Positions 15,107 to 22,435 of a stretch of 53,506 nucleotides of DNA are shown here, piece by piece. The position numbers were made by a program, and so were the translations under genes. The notes beneath the pieces were generated by a model, which was given only the letters and a program-made list of their open reading frames with translations, did not search any database and had not been told where the DNA came from. The stretch is from a virus, in the IMG/VR virus record IMGVR_UViG_3300040801_002902, positions 1 through 53,506 of that record. The stretch is one strand, 5' to 3'. Within the stretch, counting starts at the first letter, position 1, and the number at the start of each line of letters is the position of its first letter.

Positions 15107-15141
15107 AAAATAAGGGCAAGCTTGCAAAAAGCCTGCCCTTA
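15107..15141 (-). terminator. Terminator of the late operon, inside the left att arm
   Basis: On the minus strand TAAGGGCA (15141-15134) pairs with TGCCCTTA (15118-15111), with an inner GGCTT/AAGC pairing, and is followed by TTTT. It lies at the end of the leftward lysis operon. A second copy with a weakened stem occurs at 53372-53408. Confidence 0.6.
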
Positions 15142-15231
15142 GAACGGCGTTTTTAACGGTTTGTGCAGTGTTTGTTCCTGTTCGCAGGTTCGGTGAACCA
15201 AAGAGCATACCCCATCTGTCCCCGGGGCGGG

Positions 15232-15308
15232 GCCGCGTCGGGACTCGAACCCGAACGACACAAGGTCTCCAGCTTGCGCTGGTGCGTCTACCCATTTCGC
15301 CACGCGGC
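15232..15308 (-). tRNA. Class II tRNA-Leu-like gene with abnormal anticodon arm
   Basis: On the minus strand the acceptor arms GCCGCGT and ACGCGGC pair fully. A D arm of the tRNA-Leu type (GGCGAAATGGGTAGACGC), a long variable region with GAC/GTC pairing, and a T arm CGGG-TTCGAGT-CCCG are all present. The anticodon arm is not normal: CCAG and CTGG flank only six bases (CGCAAG), so the loop is one base short and lacks U33; a CAA anticodon would be the nearest reading. CCA is not encoded. It may be a decayed tRNA, or a tRNA-like structure. The sequence at the right edge of the window (ending 53506) begins a second copy. Confidence 0.5.
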
Positions 15309-15327
15309 CACCGTCACTCCCCGAAGC

Positions 15328-15690
15328 TCACTTGCGCAGCCGGTCGATCCCCAGCACGCCAAAGATTGCCATCACGATCAGACCCGCCCATTCGTCAAGC
15401 GGCACAGGCAGGGCAGCCACAGTCCAGTCCTGGGGATAGGCACACCCTGCGCACCAGAACACCGAATACAGCAGTACAGCCGACCACCAGAACGCCAGAG
15501 GCAGGGCAAAGATCAGCATCAGCCAGAAACCACCAGCGCGCATGAAGTCGGGCCGCGTGCGATAATGTTCCCGGATGATATCCGCCTTCAGCTTTGCGCG
15601 GTCTGTCTCTGCCGCGACACTTCGATCGACAGTTGTCAGCACGCGATCAAGCACACCGCCGGTCAGCCATTTGAGCAATGTCTGGATCAT
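15328..15690 (-). CDS. Holin-like protein (GTA-type 3TM holin)
   Basis: A 120-residue protein with an N-terminal amphipathic stretch (IQTLLKWLTGGVLDRVLTTVDR), then hydrophobic segments at about residues 52-80 and 98-115, ending in DRLRK. Length, helical N terminus and segment order match the three-TM holin family of alphaproteobacterial gene-transfer agents and phages. It would form inner-membrane lesions that let the lysozyme out. Its start overlaps the upstream stop (ATGA). Confidence 0.7.
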   Translation of the reverse strand: MIQTLLKWLTGGVLDRVLTTVDRSVAAETDRAKLKADIIREHYRTRPDFMRAGGFWLMLIFALPLAFWWSAVLLYSVFWCAGCAYPQDWTVAALPVPLDEWAGLIVMAIFGVLGIDRLRK

Positions 15691-15860
15691 GACAGCATCC
15701 AGCCGAGTGTCAGACCAAACGACAGCACCGACGATGCGCCCGCAAAGAAGAGCACGGAAGGCTCTGTCCAGCTAAAGCGCGTGACGGCCAGCAGCAGGCC
15801 ACAGATCCAGACCACACCTGCCACACCCAAGGCGACGGCCAGGTCAGCCAGCAGCGCCAT
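15687..15860 (-). CDS. Small two-helix membrane protein of the lysis cassette
   Basis: A 57-residue protein made almost entirely of two membrane helices (VALGVAGVVWICGLLLAV and VLFFAGASSVLSFGLTLGW). The start is placed at 15860 because its ATG overlaps the stop of the upstream gene (TGATG). It is not a recognised family; by place and topology it may be a holin partner or antiholin. Confidence 0.55.
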   Translation of the reverse strand: MALLADLAVALGVAGVVWICGLLLAVTRFSWTEPSVLFFAGASSVLSFGLTLGWMLS

Positions 15861-16075
15861 CAGTCTTTGCCCCACTTGCGCCACACGGCGATTGCTGCCA
15901 TCCCGTTTGCAAGACCCGCACTGATAATCCCTGCGACTTGCGGAATGCTGATGGGGTGAGGGTCAAACAGGCCGGTTGCCGCGTCATAGGTTCCCCAGCC
16001 ACCCATTGCCGCCAGTCCGGCAAGCAAAGCCAGAAAAGCTGCAATGTAGGTTGTAAGGCGTACTGTGTTCCACAT
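15860..16075 (-). CDS. Small membrane protein of the lysis cassette
   Basis: A 71-residue protein with two hydrophobic segments (TYIAAFLALLAGLAAMGGW and VAGIISAGLANGMAAIAVW) and a basic C terminus (RKWGKD). It lies 3 bases downstream of the lysozyme gene and is coupled to the next gene. It could be a class II holin; the function is inferred only from context and topology. Confidence 0.6.
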   Translation of the reverse strand: MWNTVRLTTYIAAFLALLAGLAAMGGWGTYDAATGLFDPHPISIPQVAGIISAGLANGMAAIAVWRKWGKD

Positions 16076-16078
16076 GGT

Positions 16079-16744
16079 TTAGTTCCTTCTAAGAATTGCC
16101 TGCCAAAAGGCGGCGATGATGCCCGATAACGTCCATGCTGGGCGGATCGACGTTGCCGGGGTGTGCTTTGCGCCGGCCTTCTTCATCAGCACGGCAAGTT
16201 GCGCGCCGCTGATAGTCATGCGGTGCCGGATGCGGCCATTACCTAATGCGTCATAGACGGGTATACGATCGCCGTTCGCGTCGTAGTTGCCGGTCTCAAA
16301 CAGCAACTTTTCAGCCTCACGCCGCTTGCGGATTTCAGGTGGCTTTAGCCAACCCATAAAATGCCGAGACGCCTTTTTATCATACGCGTTGATCGCTGCG
16401 GTCAGCTTGGCACGGTAGATGCCTCCAGTATTTAGATCGAAGGACACCAAGGCATCGAGCTGATGCTGTGCAAGCGGCACCTTCACTGCACTGTTTACGC
16501 GGTTTTCGTATGTTTCTAGGTCCTCGTCAAAGACCTTCAGTGCAGTCAGCAATTCCCGATCAACCTTTTCTTGTGACCAGCCACGCGTGTCGACTTTGGT
16601 CATCTTGTTGGGGTCGAGACCACCTGCTGCCGCTGTGTGACCTACATACACCGTCCAGACGTTGGCGCTGCACAGATACGGACCAAGCACGATGCCCTCA
16701 TGCTCCGCAATTTCTAGTTGGCCTTTAGGCGATACAGTTTGCAT
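16079..16744 (-). CDS. Phage endolysin, GH24 lysozyme
   Basis: A 221-residue muramidase that cleaves the MurNAc-GlcNAc bond of peptidoglycan. The start ATG 16744 (MQTVSPKGQ) has GGAG 8 bases upstream. The T4-type catalytic triad is spaced exactly as E-x8-C-x5-T: Glu16 in EHEG, Cys25, Thr31. Cys replaces the usual Asp, as known for P1 Lyz-type enzymes. V-S-F-D-L-N-T-G-G then R-K-R-R-E-A-E-K-L-L complete the fold. There is no N-terminal signal-anchor segment, so release should depend on a holin. The C-terminal 20 residues are hydrophobic (TLSGIIAAFWQAIL). Confidence 0.9.
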   Translation of the reverse strand: MQTVSPKGQLEIAEHEGIVLGPYLCSANVWTVYVGHTAAAGGLDPNKMTKVDTRGWSQEKVDRELLTALKVFDEDLETYENRVNSAVKVPLAQHQLDALVSFDLNTGGIYRAKLTAAINAYDKKASRHFMGWLKPPEIRKRREAEKLLFETGNYDANGDRIPVYDALGNGRIRHRMTISGAQLAVLMKKAGAKHTPATSIRPAWTLSGIIAAFWQAILRRN

Positions 16745-16760
16745 GCACGTTCTCCGATAC

Positions 16761-16784
16761 AAAAAAGCCCGCCAATGGCGGGTG
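16761..16784 (-). terminator. Rho-independent terminator before the lysozyme gene
   Basis: On the minus strand a perfect stem CCCGCC-ATT-GGCGGG is followed by CTTTTTTG. It lies between the tail-fibre genes and the lysozyme gene, inside the leftward late transcription unit, so it may reduce read-through into the lysis genes or be ignored by antiterminated polymerase. Confidence 0.7.
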
Positions 16785-16899
16785 AGGGCAGTGTTGAATG
16801 TTGTGAGTGGTTATGGGCCTGGTTTGTTGCGGGTAATGTAGGCGGTCAGCAGGCGGAAAACGGCGGGCGCCTTGATAGCGTTTTCAAGGCCTGCGATGT

Positions 16900-17085
16900 T
16901 TATGATACAACCGCCAACTTAAGCATCACATCCGTCACCGCGTTGTAATAATACAGATCGCCCGTATCCTCGCAGTAGTGCAACTCCCCGCCTAGGGCAG
17001 TCGCTTTTGTCTCTGTGCTGTTTACGTCAGCCGATTGGCCGGATCGCGGCTTCATTCGCAATGTGCCGTTGCTTAGGCGCTTCAT
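16900..17085 (-). CDS. Small phage protein, unknown
   Basis: A 61-residue protein with a basic N terminus, a Ser/Thr-rich middle and the C-terminal segment GGELHYCEDTGDLYYYNAVTDVMLKLAVVS, which looks like one beta-rich module of the kind seen in tail or baseplate appendages. Its position just past the fibre genes supports a structural or accessory role. I do not recognise a family. Confidence 0.5.
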   Translation of the reverse strand: MKRLSNGTLRMKPRSGQSADVNSTETKATALGGELHYCEDTGDLYYYNAVTDVMLKLAVVS

Positions 17086-17160
17086 AGGCTACCCGTCCCG
17101 ATGCAAGGACTTGCGGGGCGCAAGCGGAAGTTGCCGTTGTCAGGGTCCACAAATAGCGGG

Positions 17161-17304
17161 TCAGTAGTAATCATGTTCGTGCCAGTCTGATTGTAGTTGA
17201 CATTGTGAACGCAAGAATTTTGACCGACGAATACAAACCCCGCCAAAACAGCCACTCAGCAACGTCATCATCGCTAGGCTCTTGAGCATCCCGCCTCGCT
17301 TCAT
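17161..17304 (-). CDS. Possible Rz1-like outer spanin embedded in the Rz-like gene
   Basis: A 47-residue frame on the minus strand, out of frame with the Rz-like sequence, begins MKRGGMLKSLAMM and has the lipobox L-S-G-C, as an outer-membrane spanin would. Embedding of Rz1 within Rz is standard in lambda. The mature part is very short and lacks the usual prolines, and the frame is constrained by the other gene, so the lipobox may be chance. Confidence 0.25.
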   Translation of the reverse strand: MKRGGMLKSLAMMTLLSGCFGGVCIRRSKFLRSQCQLQSDWHEHDYY

Positions 17305-17459
17305 CCATCCGCTTGCGCGTTTCGATGTAGTCGTCTTGCTCTTGTAATGTGTTTGCATTGTCTGCATCCTTTCGGCCCTTAGCGTATAGCGCAGCGATTG
17401 CTGCCTAGTCCAATGAAGGCGAAAAACGCATAGGCATAGGCTTTGATCGCGCTCAGCAT
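17171..17459 (-). pseudogene. Rz-like inner spanin gene split by a frameshift
   Basis: The ATG at 17459 opens a membrane anchor (MLSAIKAYAYAFFAFIGLG) but the frame stops after 26 codons. One base forward, the frame continues without stop as a helical, charged domain (YAKGRKDADNANTLQEQDDY, then TRKRMDEARRDAQEP) ending at 17171. Joined, they make a single-pass protein with a periplasmic coiled coil, the usual i-spanin plan, in the expected neighbourhood of lysis genes. The total length is 3n+1, so a single-base change separates the halves near 17400-17405. It is either a disabled gene or a sequencing error. Confidence 0.6.
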
Positions 17460-17510
17460 TAGAAGCCCACCCGAGCGGGTCGGCGCGAAAGTCCGATGGT
17501 GTGATCCGGC

Positions 17511-19736
17511 TCATGCGAACAGCGCTCCGTTTAGGGTGCGCGTCGGTGCGGCCCAGACAGCGCCTGCGATTGCGCCCTCGTTGATTTCAGCTTCCTGTTG
17601 CGTCCACGGCGATGTGCAAAGAATTACACCCGCCCCGTTTGGCCTGACGGGCCTTGCGCCATCAATGGGCGACTGGATGACGACAGGGACGCTCACGCCG
17701 CGATCCGGTACGGTCAGCGACACACCCCACGCCTCCGATGGCTGTGCAAAGAACCCGGCAGTGTTGATCGTGACGCGGCCACGTGAGAACGACACGATGT
17801 CGGCCTGCCCCGTTTCCAGCAATGCTGCGAAGTAGCTGCCACCTTCCGTGACCAACCAGTATTGTAGTCCAGCAACCACGGCGTCAGGCGTGTATGCTGA
17901 CAGGTCAGCGCCGATCAGCAGGCTCACCTCGCCTTCTGTGGTGACATAGCTGTCCACGGTTCCTGCCAGCGCGTCCAGCGTGGCTTGCGGCGTTGTTATG
18001 TCTACGGCGGGTGCAGGGTCAAGCGCGAAGGTCGCCTGCGCCACCAGCGCAGCCCCTGTCGTGTCGATCACCCGTGCCTGCCGTCCAAAGGCGGCTATGG
18101 CGATGCGCACGGTGTCTGTAGTCTGCACTGTAACAGGTAGACCTGTGACGCCGTGCGCGGTGTCCTGCGTCACGCCATTGATCGCCAGACGGGCTGTGAA
18201 TGCCGTGCCGCTTTCAGTGCGGATCGTGACGCGTGAGCCGGACGCGTCGGTGTAGCTGCCGACGATCTCGCCGTCACCCGATACGGCCCCTGTCGTCACG
18301 AAATTCGCGGTCAGCGTTGCGCCCGCGCTCACGACGACATCCCACGCGCCGATGTTGAGCGTTGCCCCGTCGAATGTCCAAGTATCGTTGCTGTCGAAAT
18401 TCGCGGTTTGGCTGATCCACTGGCGGTAGTAGTGCCAGAGGTCGGATGCAGTGACGGTGCCGCTGACGGTCACGGTGCCGCCCGTCGCGCCGGATGCGGT
18501 CAGCGCGATACCCGTCAGCGCCGCCGCTTGCGCTTGGGTCAGCGTCAGGTGCGGCACGTCAAGCATCTGGACCTCTTCCGAGTAGCCAGCGCTCATATCG
18601 ACGCTGTGCTGATACAAGACCCGGCTTGCGAAGAACGTCTCCCCAGCGGTGCGGCGGTCATATGTGCGGGCTTTGGCGGTCCAGTTGAAGCGCTCGATGT
18701 TGAAGCGATCCGTGCCAGCGCGATATGCATCCAGCAAGTTCACATCCGAAAAAGTCCCTTCCGCGTCGCTGATAGCTGTCAAAACGGCATCGTCAGGATC
18801 GGCCCACGTTGGCAGTGACGGGTTCGCCGTGATGCTCTCCCGCGCCCGGGTGAACCGGACATTGACGCCCTCGACGGCAGTCAGACCAGATCGAAAGGCG
18901 CTTACATAGCTGTATTGCAAAGAAAAGCGGCTACCTGTGTTTACATCTGGGTTCCATTCCACTAGCCCATTCCAGCAATTATTCAGGAACGTTGGGTTGT
19001 TCAGGGTTGCAATCGCCCCGCGAAACCCACCACTAAAAGCGGCAGGGGTAGCTTGGTAATATGTCGGTCTGTTTTGAACGATAGGGAGGTTTGCATTTTC
19101 GCTGGTCATACTTAACTGCTCAAAATAAAAGTCATTATATGTTGAATTGCACTGTTGTGCTTTTGCAGCATTGAAAAACCGGACGTTGTTTGCCGATGTA
19201 ATGGCAGCAGTTCCGAAATAGATTTTCAGGTTTCTTGGGGCAGAAAGATCGCCATAAATGTCTAGCCCATCAATGATAACTTTGGCGGGCGCTTGACCCA
19301 GCAAAATGGTTGGATAATCGTGACGGAAAAACGATTTGTAAACGATTTTAGGATTTGGGTCGTTAGGCCGCTGGCGACGACAAATTAGTGACGATCCCGA
19401 TTCAAAATTTAAATCGTTATCAGTTCGTTCTATCCCGGTCGAGTTGACGATGTATGTCGAGCGCCAGTCGTGAATGACGCCGCCATTTTTGGGGTCAACA
19501 TACGCCGAACCTTTGGCCTCAATTGTGCAGTCGGGATCGAAGCGGAAAAAAGACCCGCCAGATGTCGTCACGATTACATCGCTAAACCACGCCACCAGCC
19601 CATTCCGATACCCCCGCGCCGGGTTCGCAGCCTGCACAACCGCAATGCCAGCAAGCAGGCTATCAGGGCTGCCCTCAGTCGCGCCCGTAGAAGTCAGGAC
19701 ACCGGGGGTCACGCTGTCGTTGTATGTCCAAGCCAT
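17511..19736 (-). CDS. Tail fibre / receptor-binding protein, beta-rich
   Basis: A 741-residue protein. The first 60 residues (MAWTYNDSVTPGVLT) resemble the particle-binding start of fibres. The middle to about residue 370 is beta-strand rich with Asn/Gly/Thr turns, like a right-handed beta-helix. Residues 370-720 are Thr/Ala/Val-rich repeats of Ig-like or beta-sandwich type. No catalytic motif for a depolymerase is obvious. It is the distal gene in the fibre cluster, behind the collagen-like gene with 3 bases between them, so it may form the outermost host-contact part. Confidence 0.6.
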   Translation of the reverse strand: MAWTYNDSVTPGVLTSTGATEGSPDSLLAGIAVVQAANPARGYRNGLVAWFSDVIVTTSGGSFFRFDPDCTIEAKGSAYVDPKNGGVIHDWRSTYIVNSTGIERTDNDLNFESGSSLICRRQRPNDPNPKIVYKSFFRHDYPTILLGQAPAKVIIDGLDIYGDLSAPRNLKIYFGTAAITSANNVRFFNAAKAQQCNSTYNDFYFEQLSMTSENANLPIVQNRPTYYQATPAAFSGGFRGAIATLNNPTFLNNCWNGLVEWNPDVNTGSRFSLQYSYVSAFRSGLTAVEGVNVRFTRARESITANPSLPTWADPDDAVLTAISDAEGTFSDVNLLDAYRAGTDRFNIERFNWTAKARTYDRRTAGETFFASRVLYQHSVDMSAGYSEEVQMLDVPHLTLTQAQAAALTGIALTASGATGGTVTVSGTVTASDLWHYYRQWISQTANFDSNDTWTFDGATLNIGAWDVVVSAGATLTANFVTTGAVSGDGEIVGSYTDASGSRVTIRTESGTAFTARLAINGVTQDTAHGVTGLPVTVQTTDTVRIAIAAFGRQARVIDTTGAALVAQATFALDPAPAVDITTPQATLDALAGTVDSYVTTEGEVSLLIGADLSAYTPDAVVAGLQYWLVTEGGSYFAALLETGQADIVSFSRGRVTINTAGFFAQPSEAWGVSLTVPDRGVSVPVVIQSPIDGARPVRPNGAGVILCTSPWTQQEAEINEGAIAGAVWAAPTRTLNGALFA

Positions 19737-19739
19737 CTG

Positions 19740-20618
19740 TCAGCCCCTCGCTGTAATCAGGCCGGACAGAACGCCGCCTGTGAATGTTGTATAAAATGCA
19801 TCCGTCGCTGGATCGTATGGCGCTGGGATCAAGCGGTAGACCGTCACGCCCTGCCGTGTGTGCGACCGGACAACGCCAGCGGCAACGGTGCCAGCCTCAG
19901 CGGACGGCCACGCGGCGTAGTCCATCCATGAAGTGCCGCCGCCAGTGATCCATTCGGTGTCAAAGTCGGCACTGGACGCCTTTGCAAGAACTTGTCCAGT
20001 TGTGCCGCCGACCGGGACGCCCTGCCCGTCAGCGCCATCGGCACCGGGCGAACCATCAGCGCCGGTTGGGCCTGCGGGGCCTTCAGGTCCGGTTGAGCCT
20101 GTCTCACCTACTGGACCTGCCGGACCAGTTGCACCGTCAGCGCCTGCGGGACCCTGCGGACCAGCGGGGCCGGCTGGACCGGTAGCGCCATCGTTGCCGG
20201 GGTCACCCTGCGGCCCTTGCGCACCTGTGGCACCTGCCGGACCAGCGGGGCCGGTTTCACCTTGGACGCCCTGCGGACCTTCAGGGCCGGTTGGGCCTTG
20301 CGGGCCAGCGGGTCCGGTTGGGCCTTGCGGACCAGTTGCTCCCGTCGGGCCTTGCGGACCAGTTGCTCCCGTCGGGCCTTGCGGACCAGTGTCTCCTTGA
20401 GGGCCGACATCGCCCGCCTCGCCTTGAGGGCCTTGTGGCCCTGTCTCACCTACTGGACCTTGTGGGCCCTCCGGCCCCACATCGCCTTGATCGCCCTTAA
20501 CGCCAGCCTGCGCAACGTCAACGGTTACAATTTCAGGCGGGATAACATTAACCGTGATCGTCTCAGGCGAAGTAACCGTAATCGTCTGCGCAGTGACAAC
20601 TACCGTATCAGATGACAT
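19740..20618 (-). CDS. Collagen-like tail fibre protein
   Basis: A 292-residue protein. Residues 1-40 are Thr/Val-rich beta strands, residues about 41-205 are some 55 uninterrupted Gly-X-Y triplets ([10 protein letters not shown]-type), and the C-terminal 85 residues form a globular tip beginning [12 protein letters not shown], a motif common at the end of phage fibre stalks. The collagen-like part should form a trimeric rod. The DNA beneath it is highly repetitive, which makes it prone to length change. It overlaps the upstream gene by 11 bases. Confidence 0.85.
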   Translation of the reverse strand: MSSDTVVVTAQTITVTSPETITVNVIPPEIVTVDVAQAGVKGDQGDVGPEGPQGPVGETGPQGPQGEAGDVGPQGDTGPQGPTGATGPQGPTGATGPQGPTGPAGPQGPTGPEGPQGVQGETGPAGPAGATGAQGPQGDPGNDGATGPAGPAGPQGPAGADGATGPAGPVGETGSTGPEGPAGPTGADGSPGADGADGQGVPVGGTTGQVLAKASSADFDTEWITGGGTSWMDYAAWPSAEAGTVAAGVVRSHTRQGVTVYRLIPAPYDPATDAFYTTFTGGVLSGLITARG

Positions 20619-20895
20619 TGATAATCACCAGCTTACTTGCCAGAGTATTGCCGCCCGACAATGTCACCTGCAACCGTAACGCATATCGACCAATCGGCAT
20701 AGGATCAGTGCCTTCTATAAGCACCGAAACCAACCCGCCTGCGCCGTCCGTAAGGGTGGTAGTCAGACGGTTTTCCAGTGCGCCATCCGCGGTAATTACT
20801 GCCGGGTCAGACACGGAAAGGGCCGTTCCTGCGCCATCCTTGAACGCGAACTGCAATGTTGCGTCCGATCCGCTTGTTATTTCCACTTTATTCAT
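20608..20895 (-). CDS. Small Ig-like phage structural protein
   Basis: A 95-residue beta-rich protein ([19 protein letters not shown] then [25 protein letters not shown]) that looks like one bacterial-Ig/BppU-type module, a class that often sits on baseplates or fibres. It starts the fibre sub-operon with the collagen-like gene. Family assignment is tentative. Confidence 0.5.
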   Translation of the reverse strand: MNKVEITSGSDATLQFAFKDGAGTALSVSDPAVITADGALENRLTTTLTDGAGGLVSVLIEGTDPMPIGRYALRLQVTLSGGNTLASKLVIINVI

Positions 20896-20952
20896 CAGCT
20901 AAACGTCCTTGCTACACGATCCAATATTGTCTTCGATTTCCATGGCCGGCCT

Positions 20953-21567
20953 CTATCTGTGAACTGTGATTTGGAACCAGGGCGACTGGCGCGGGATAGG
21001 CTCCAAAGACCATACGCAGCTCGGGTAAATGTTGATGAAGCGATACTCGTGTGTGCCGTCCGCGATGTAGTCCTGGATCACAAGCGGCACGATGAAGTTG
21101 CGCCCGGTCAGTGTCGCGTCGGCAGGCTCGAAGCCGGCACCGAATTGCAGATCGAAGAGCTGGCCGCTATTGCCAATCTTGATCTCGGCCGTGGCGGTTG
21201 GAACACCGCAGTTCTGGCCATAGGCCGTCCGCGAAATGTTGTGCAGCACGCGGCAATCATCCGGTGTGCAGTCACCCAGCTGGCGATTGAAATTCCAGTT
21301 GGCAACCCGTGGCGGCGCGATGTTCTGCTCGATGAACTCCAGTCGCAGATTTGTGCGACTGAACAGCTCTTCCATCTTTTCTGACAGCTCGTTGCTGCCC
21401 GACATTTCGCGCACGACATATGTGATGCCGGGCCCAAGAAACTGCGCCCATGCAGCGACCAGCAAAGCCATCAGCCAGGCAAGGTTTCTTAAAGGTTTGG
21501 TGATCGCCTCCAACCGATCCGTTGCATTCTTGTAGTTTTGTTTTGCGTGATCGGTCATATCGCTCAT
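20953..21567 (-). CDS. Membrane-anchored protein of unknown function (possible moron)
   Basis: A 204-residue protein with a cytoplasmic helix at 1-25, a membrane segment at about 27-50 (NLAWLMALLVAAWAQFLGPGI), a short coiled coil and a C-terminal domain with four cysteines (GDCTPDDC, GQNCGVP, PSCVW) that would lie in the periplasm and may form disulfides. It is not a structural phage family I know. Placed between fibre genes and small membrane genes, it could be a lysogenic-conversion or exclusion factor. Confidence 0.5.
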   Translation of the reverse strand: MSDMTDHAKQNYKNATDRLEAITKPLRNLAWLMALLVAAWAQFLGPGITYVVREMSGSNELSEKMEELFSRTNLRLEFIEQNIAPPRVANWNFNRQLGDCTPDDCRVLHNISRTAYGQNCGVPTATAEIKIGNSGQLFDLQFGAGFEPADATLTGRNFIVPLVIQDYIADGTHEYRFINIYPSCVWSLEPIPRQSPWFQITVHR

Positions 21568-21631
21568 GTTTAATAACCCTTAGAAGATAAGTCTCTATTT
21601 GGCGGACGGCACGCTGATTGTGTCCAATTCA

Positions 21632-21970
21632 TCAATAGTGCCCTTCGTCTTGCCGGTTCAGAAATCCGCCAAGCATGTCCGCCAGTTCGCGGCGCCCTGC
21701 TTTTGGTGATTGCTTCCACCGCCGCAACCGTGACGTGGTGAACAGTTCCCGTGGTAATTCAGAGAACAGGATCGTGCAGACAACCAGGTTGTGCGCGATG
21801 TTCACGAGGCCGAACAGCACCGCATACGGGTAGACAATGATGCGCGGAAAGCCTTGATATTGCATCCAGTAACCAAAGGAATAGAGCGCATAGACACCCG
21901 CCACGACAGGGCCGAGCACCATAAGCGCAAAGACGCGCCAAAAGCCTATGTGATCCGTCTCCGACACCAT
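21632..21970 (-). CDS. Three-helix membrane protein, unknown
   Basis: A 112-residue protein starting at ATG 21970, which overlaps the upstream stop as TAATG; a GTG four codons earlier is less likely. Segments FWRVFALMVLGPVVAGVYALYSF and YPYAVLFGLVNIAHNLVVCTIL are hydrophobic; the C terminus (SRLRRWKQSPKAGRRELADMLGGFL) is basic and cytoplasmic. The family is not recognised. It may form a pair with the membrane protein at 20953-21567. Confidence 0.5.
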   Translation of the reverse strand: MVSETDHIGFWRVFALMVLGPVVAGVYALYSFGYWMQYQGFPRIIVYPYAVLFGLVNIAHNLVVCTILFSELPRELFTTSRLRRWKQSPKAGRRELADMLGGFLNRQDEGHY

Positions 21971-22434
21971 TAGTCCGACCACCCGAACATGGCATCAACA
22001 TCAGCGTCAGTCAGCGGCGAAAGCGGGATCAGGGCCAAAAGGATGGGATGCAGGCGACGGACACGTGCCGTCGATGCCCAAATGATTTGCGCCTCGTCCG
22101 GGTCAATCGGCAAGTTGGAAACAGCACTTGCAAACGTCGCGGGCCACTCGCCCTTGGACGCAGCGACGGCCTCTTGCGGCGGCAGGACACCCGCCCGCAT
22201 CAGACCGATACAGAACGCGCCCTTGTCCATGTCGGCAGTCTCGCGCCACGCGGCTAGGGTTTCAGCGGGATCCGGTTGTGGGGTTACCCACTTGCCGTTG
22301 ATCAACACATCGCCAATGTTGCCGCCTGTCTCGCTGAGGCTGTAGCCTTCACCAACATCGGGCAGGCTTTGCGGGTCCACCACGATCACATTCACAATCG
22401 TCTGCGTCGCGTCATCAATCACAAAGCGTTTCAT
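21970..22434 (-). CDS. Tail fibre assembly-like protein
   Basis: A 154-residue protein. The N-terminal 60 residues (DATQTIVNVIVVDP then GYSLSETGGNIGDVLINGKWV) match the beta-rich start of proteins that follow Gly-rich tail tips and read I-x-N-V-I-V-V-D; the rest is helical. Its place directly after the fibre gene at 22436 supports a fibre chaperone or accessory role. It overlaps the next gene by one base. Confidence 0.5.
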   Translation of the reverse strand: MKRFVIDDATQTIVNVIVVDPQSLPDVGEGYSLSETGGNIGDVLINGKWVTPQPDPAETLAAWRETADMDKGAFCIGLMRAGVLPPQEAVAASKGEWPATFASAVSNLPIDPDEAQIIWASTARVRRLHPILLALIPLSPLTDADVDAMFGWSD

Positions 22435-22435
22435 A

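Noticed and set aside
19980-20500. Regular short repeats resembling a CRISPR-like or satellite array, and several open frames on the plus strand
   Set aside because: They are the coding sequence of Gly-X-Y triplets of the collagen-like fibre on the minus strand; period 9 bases, no spacers, no cas genes.
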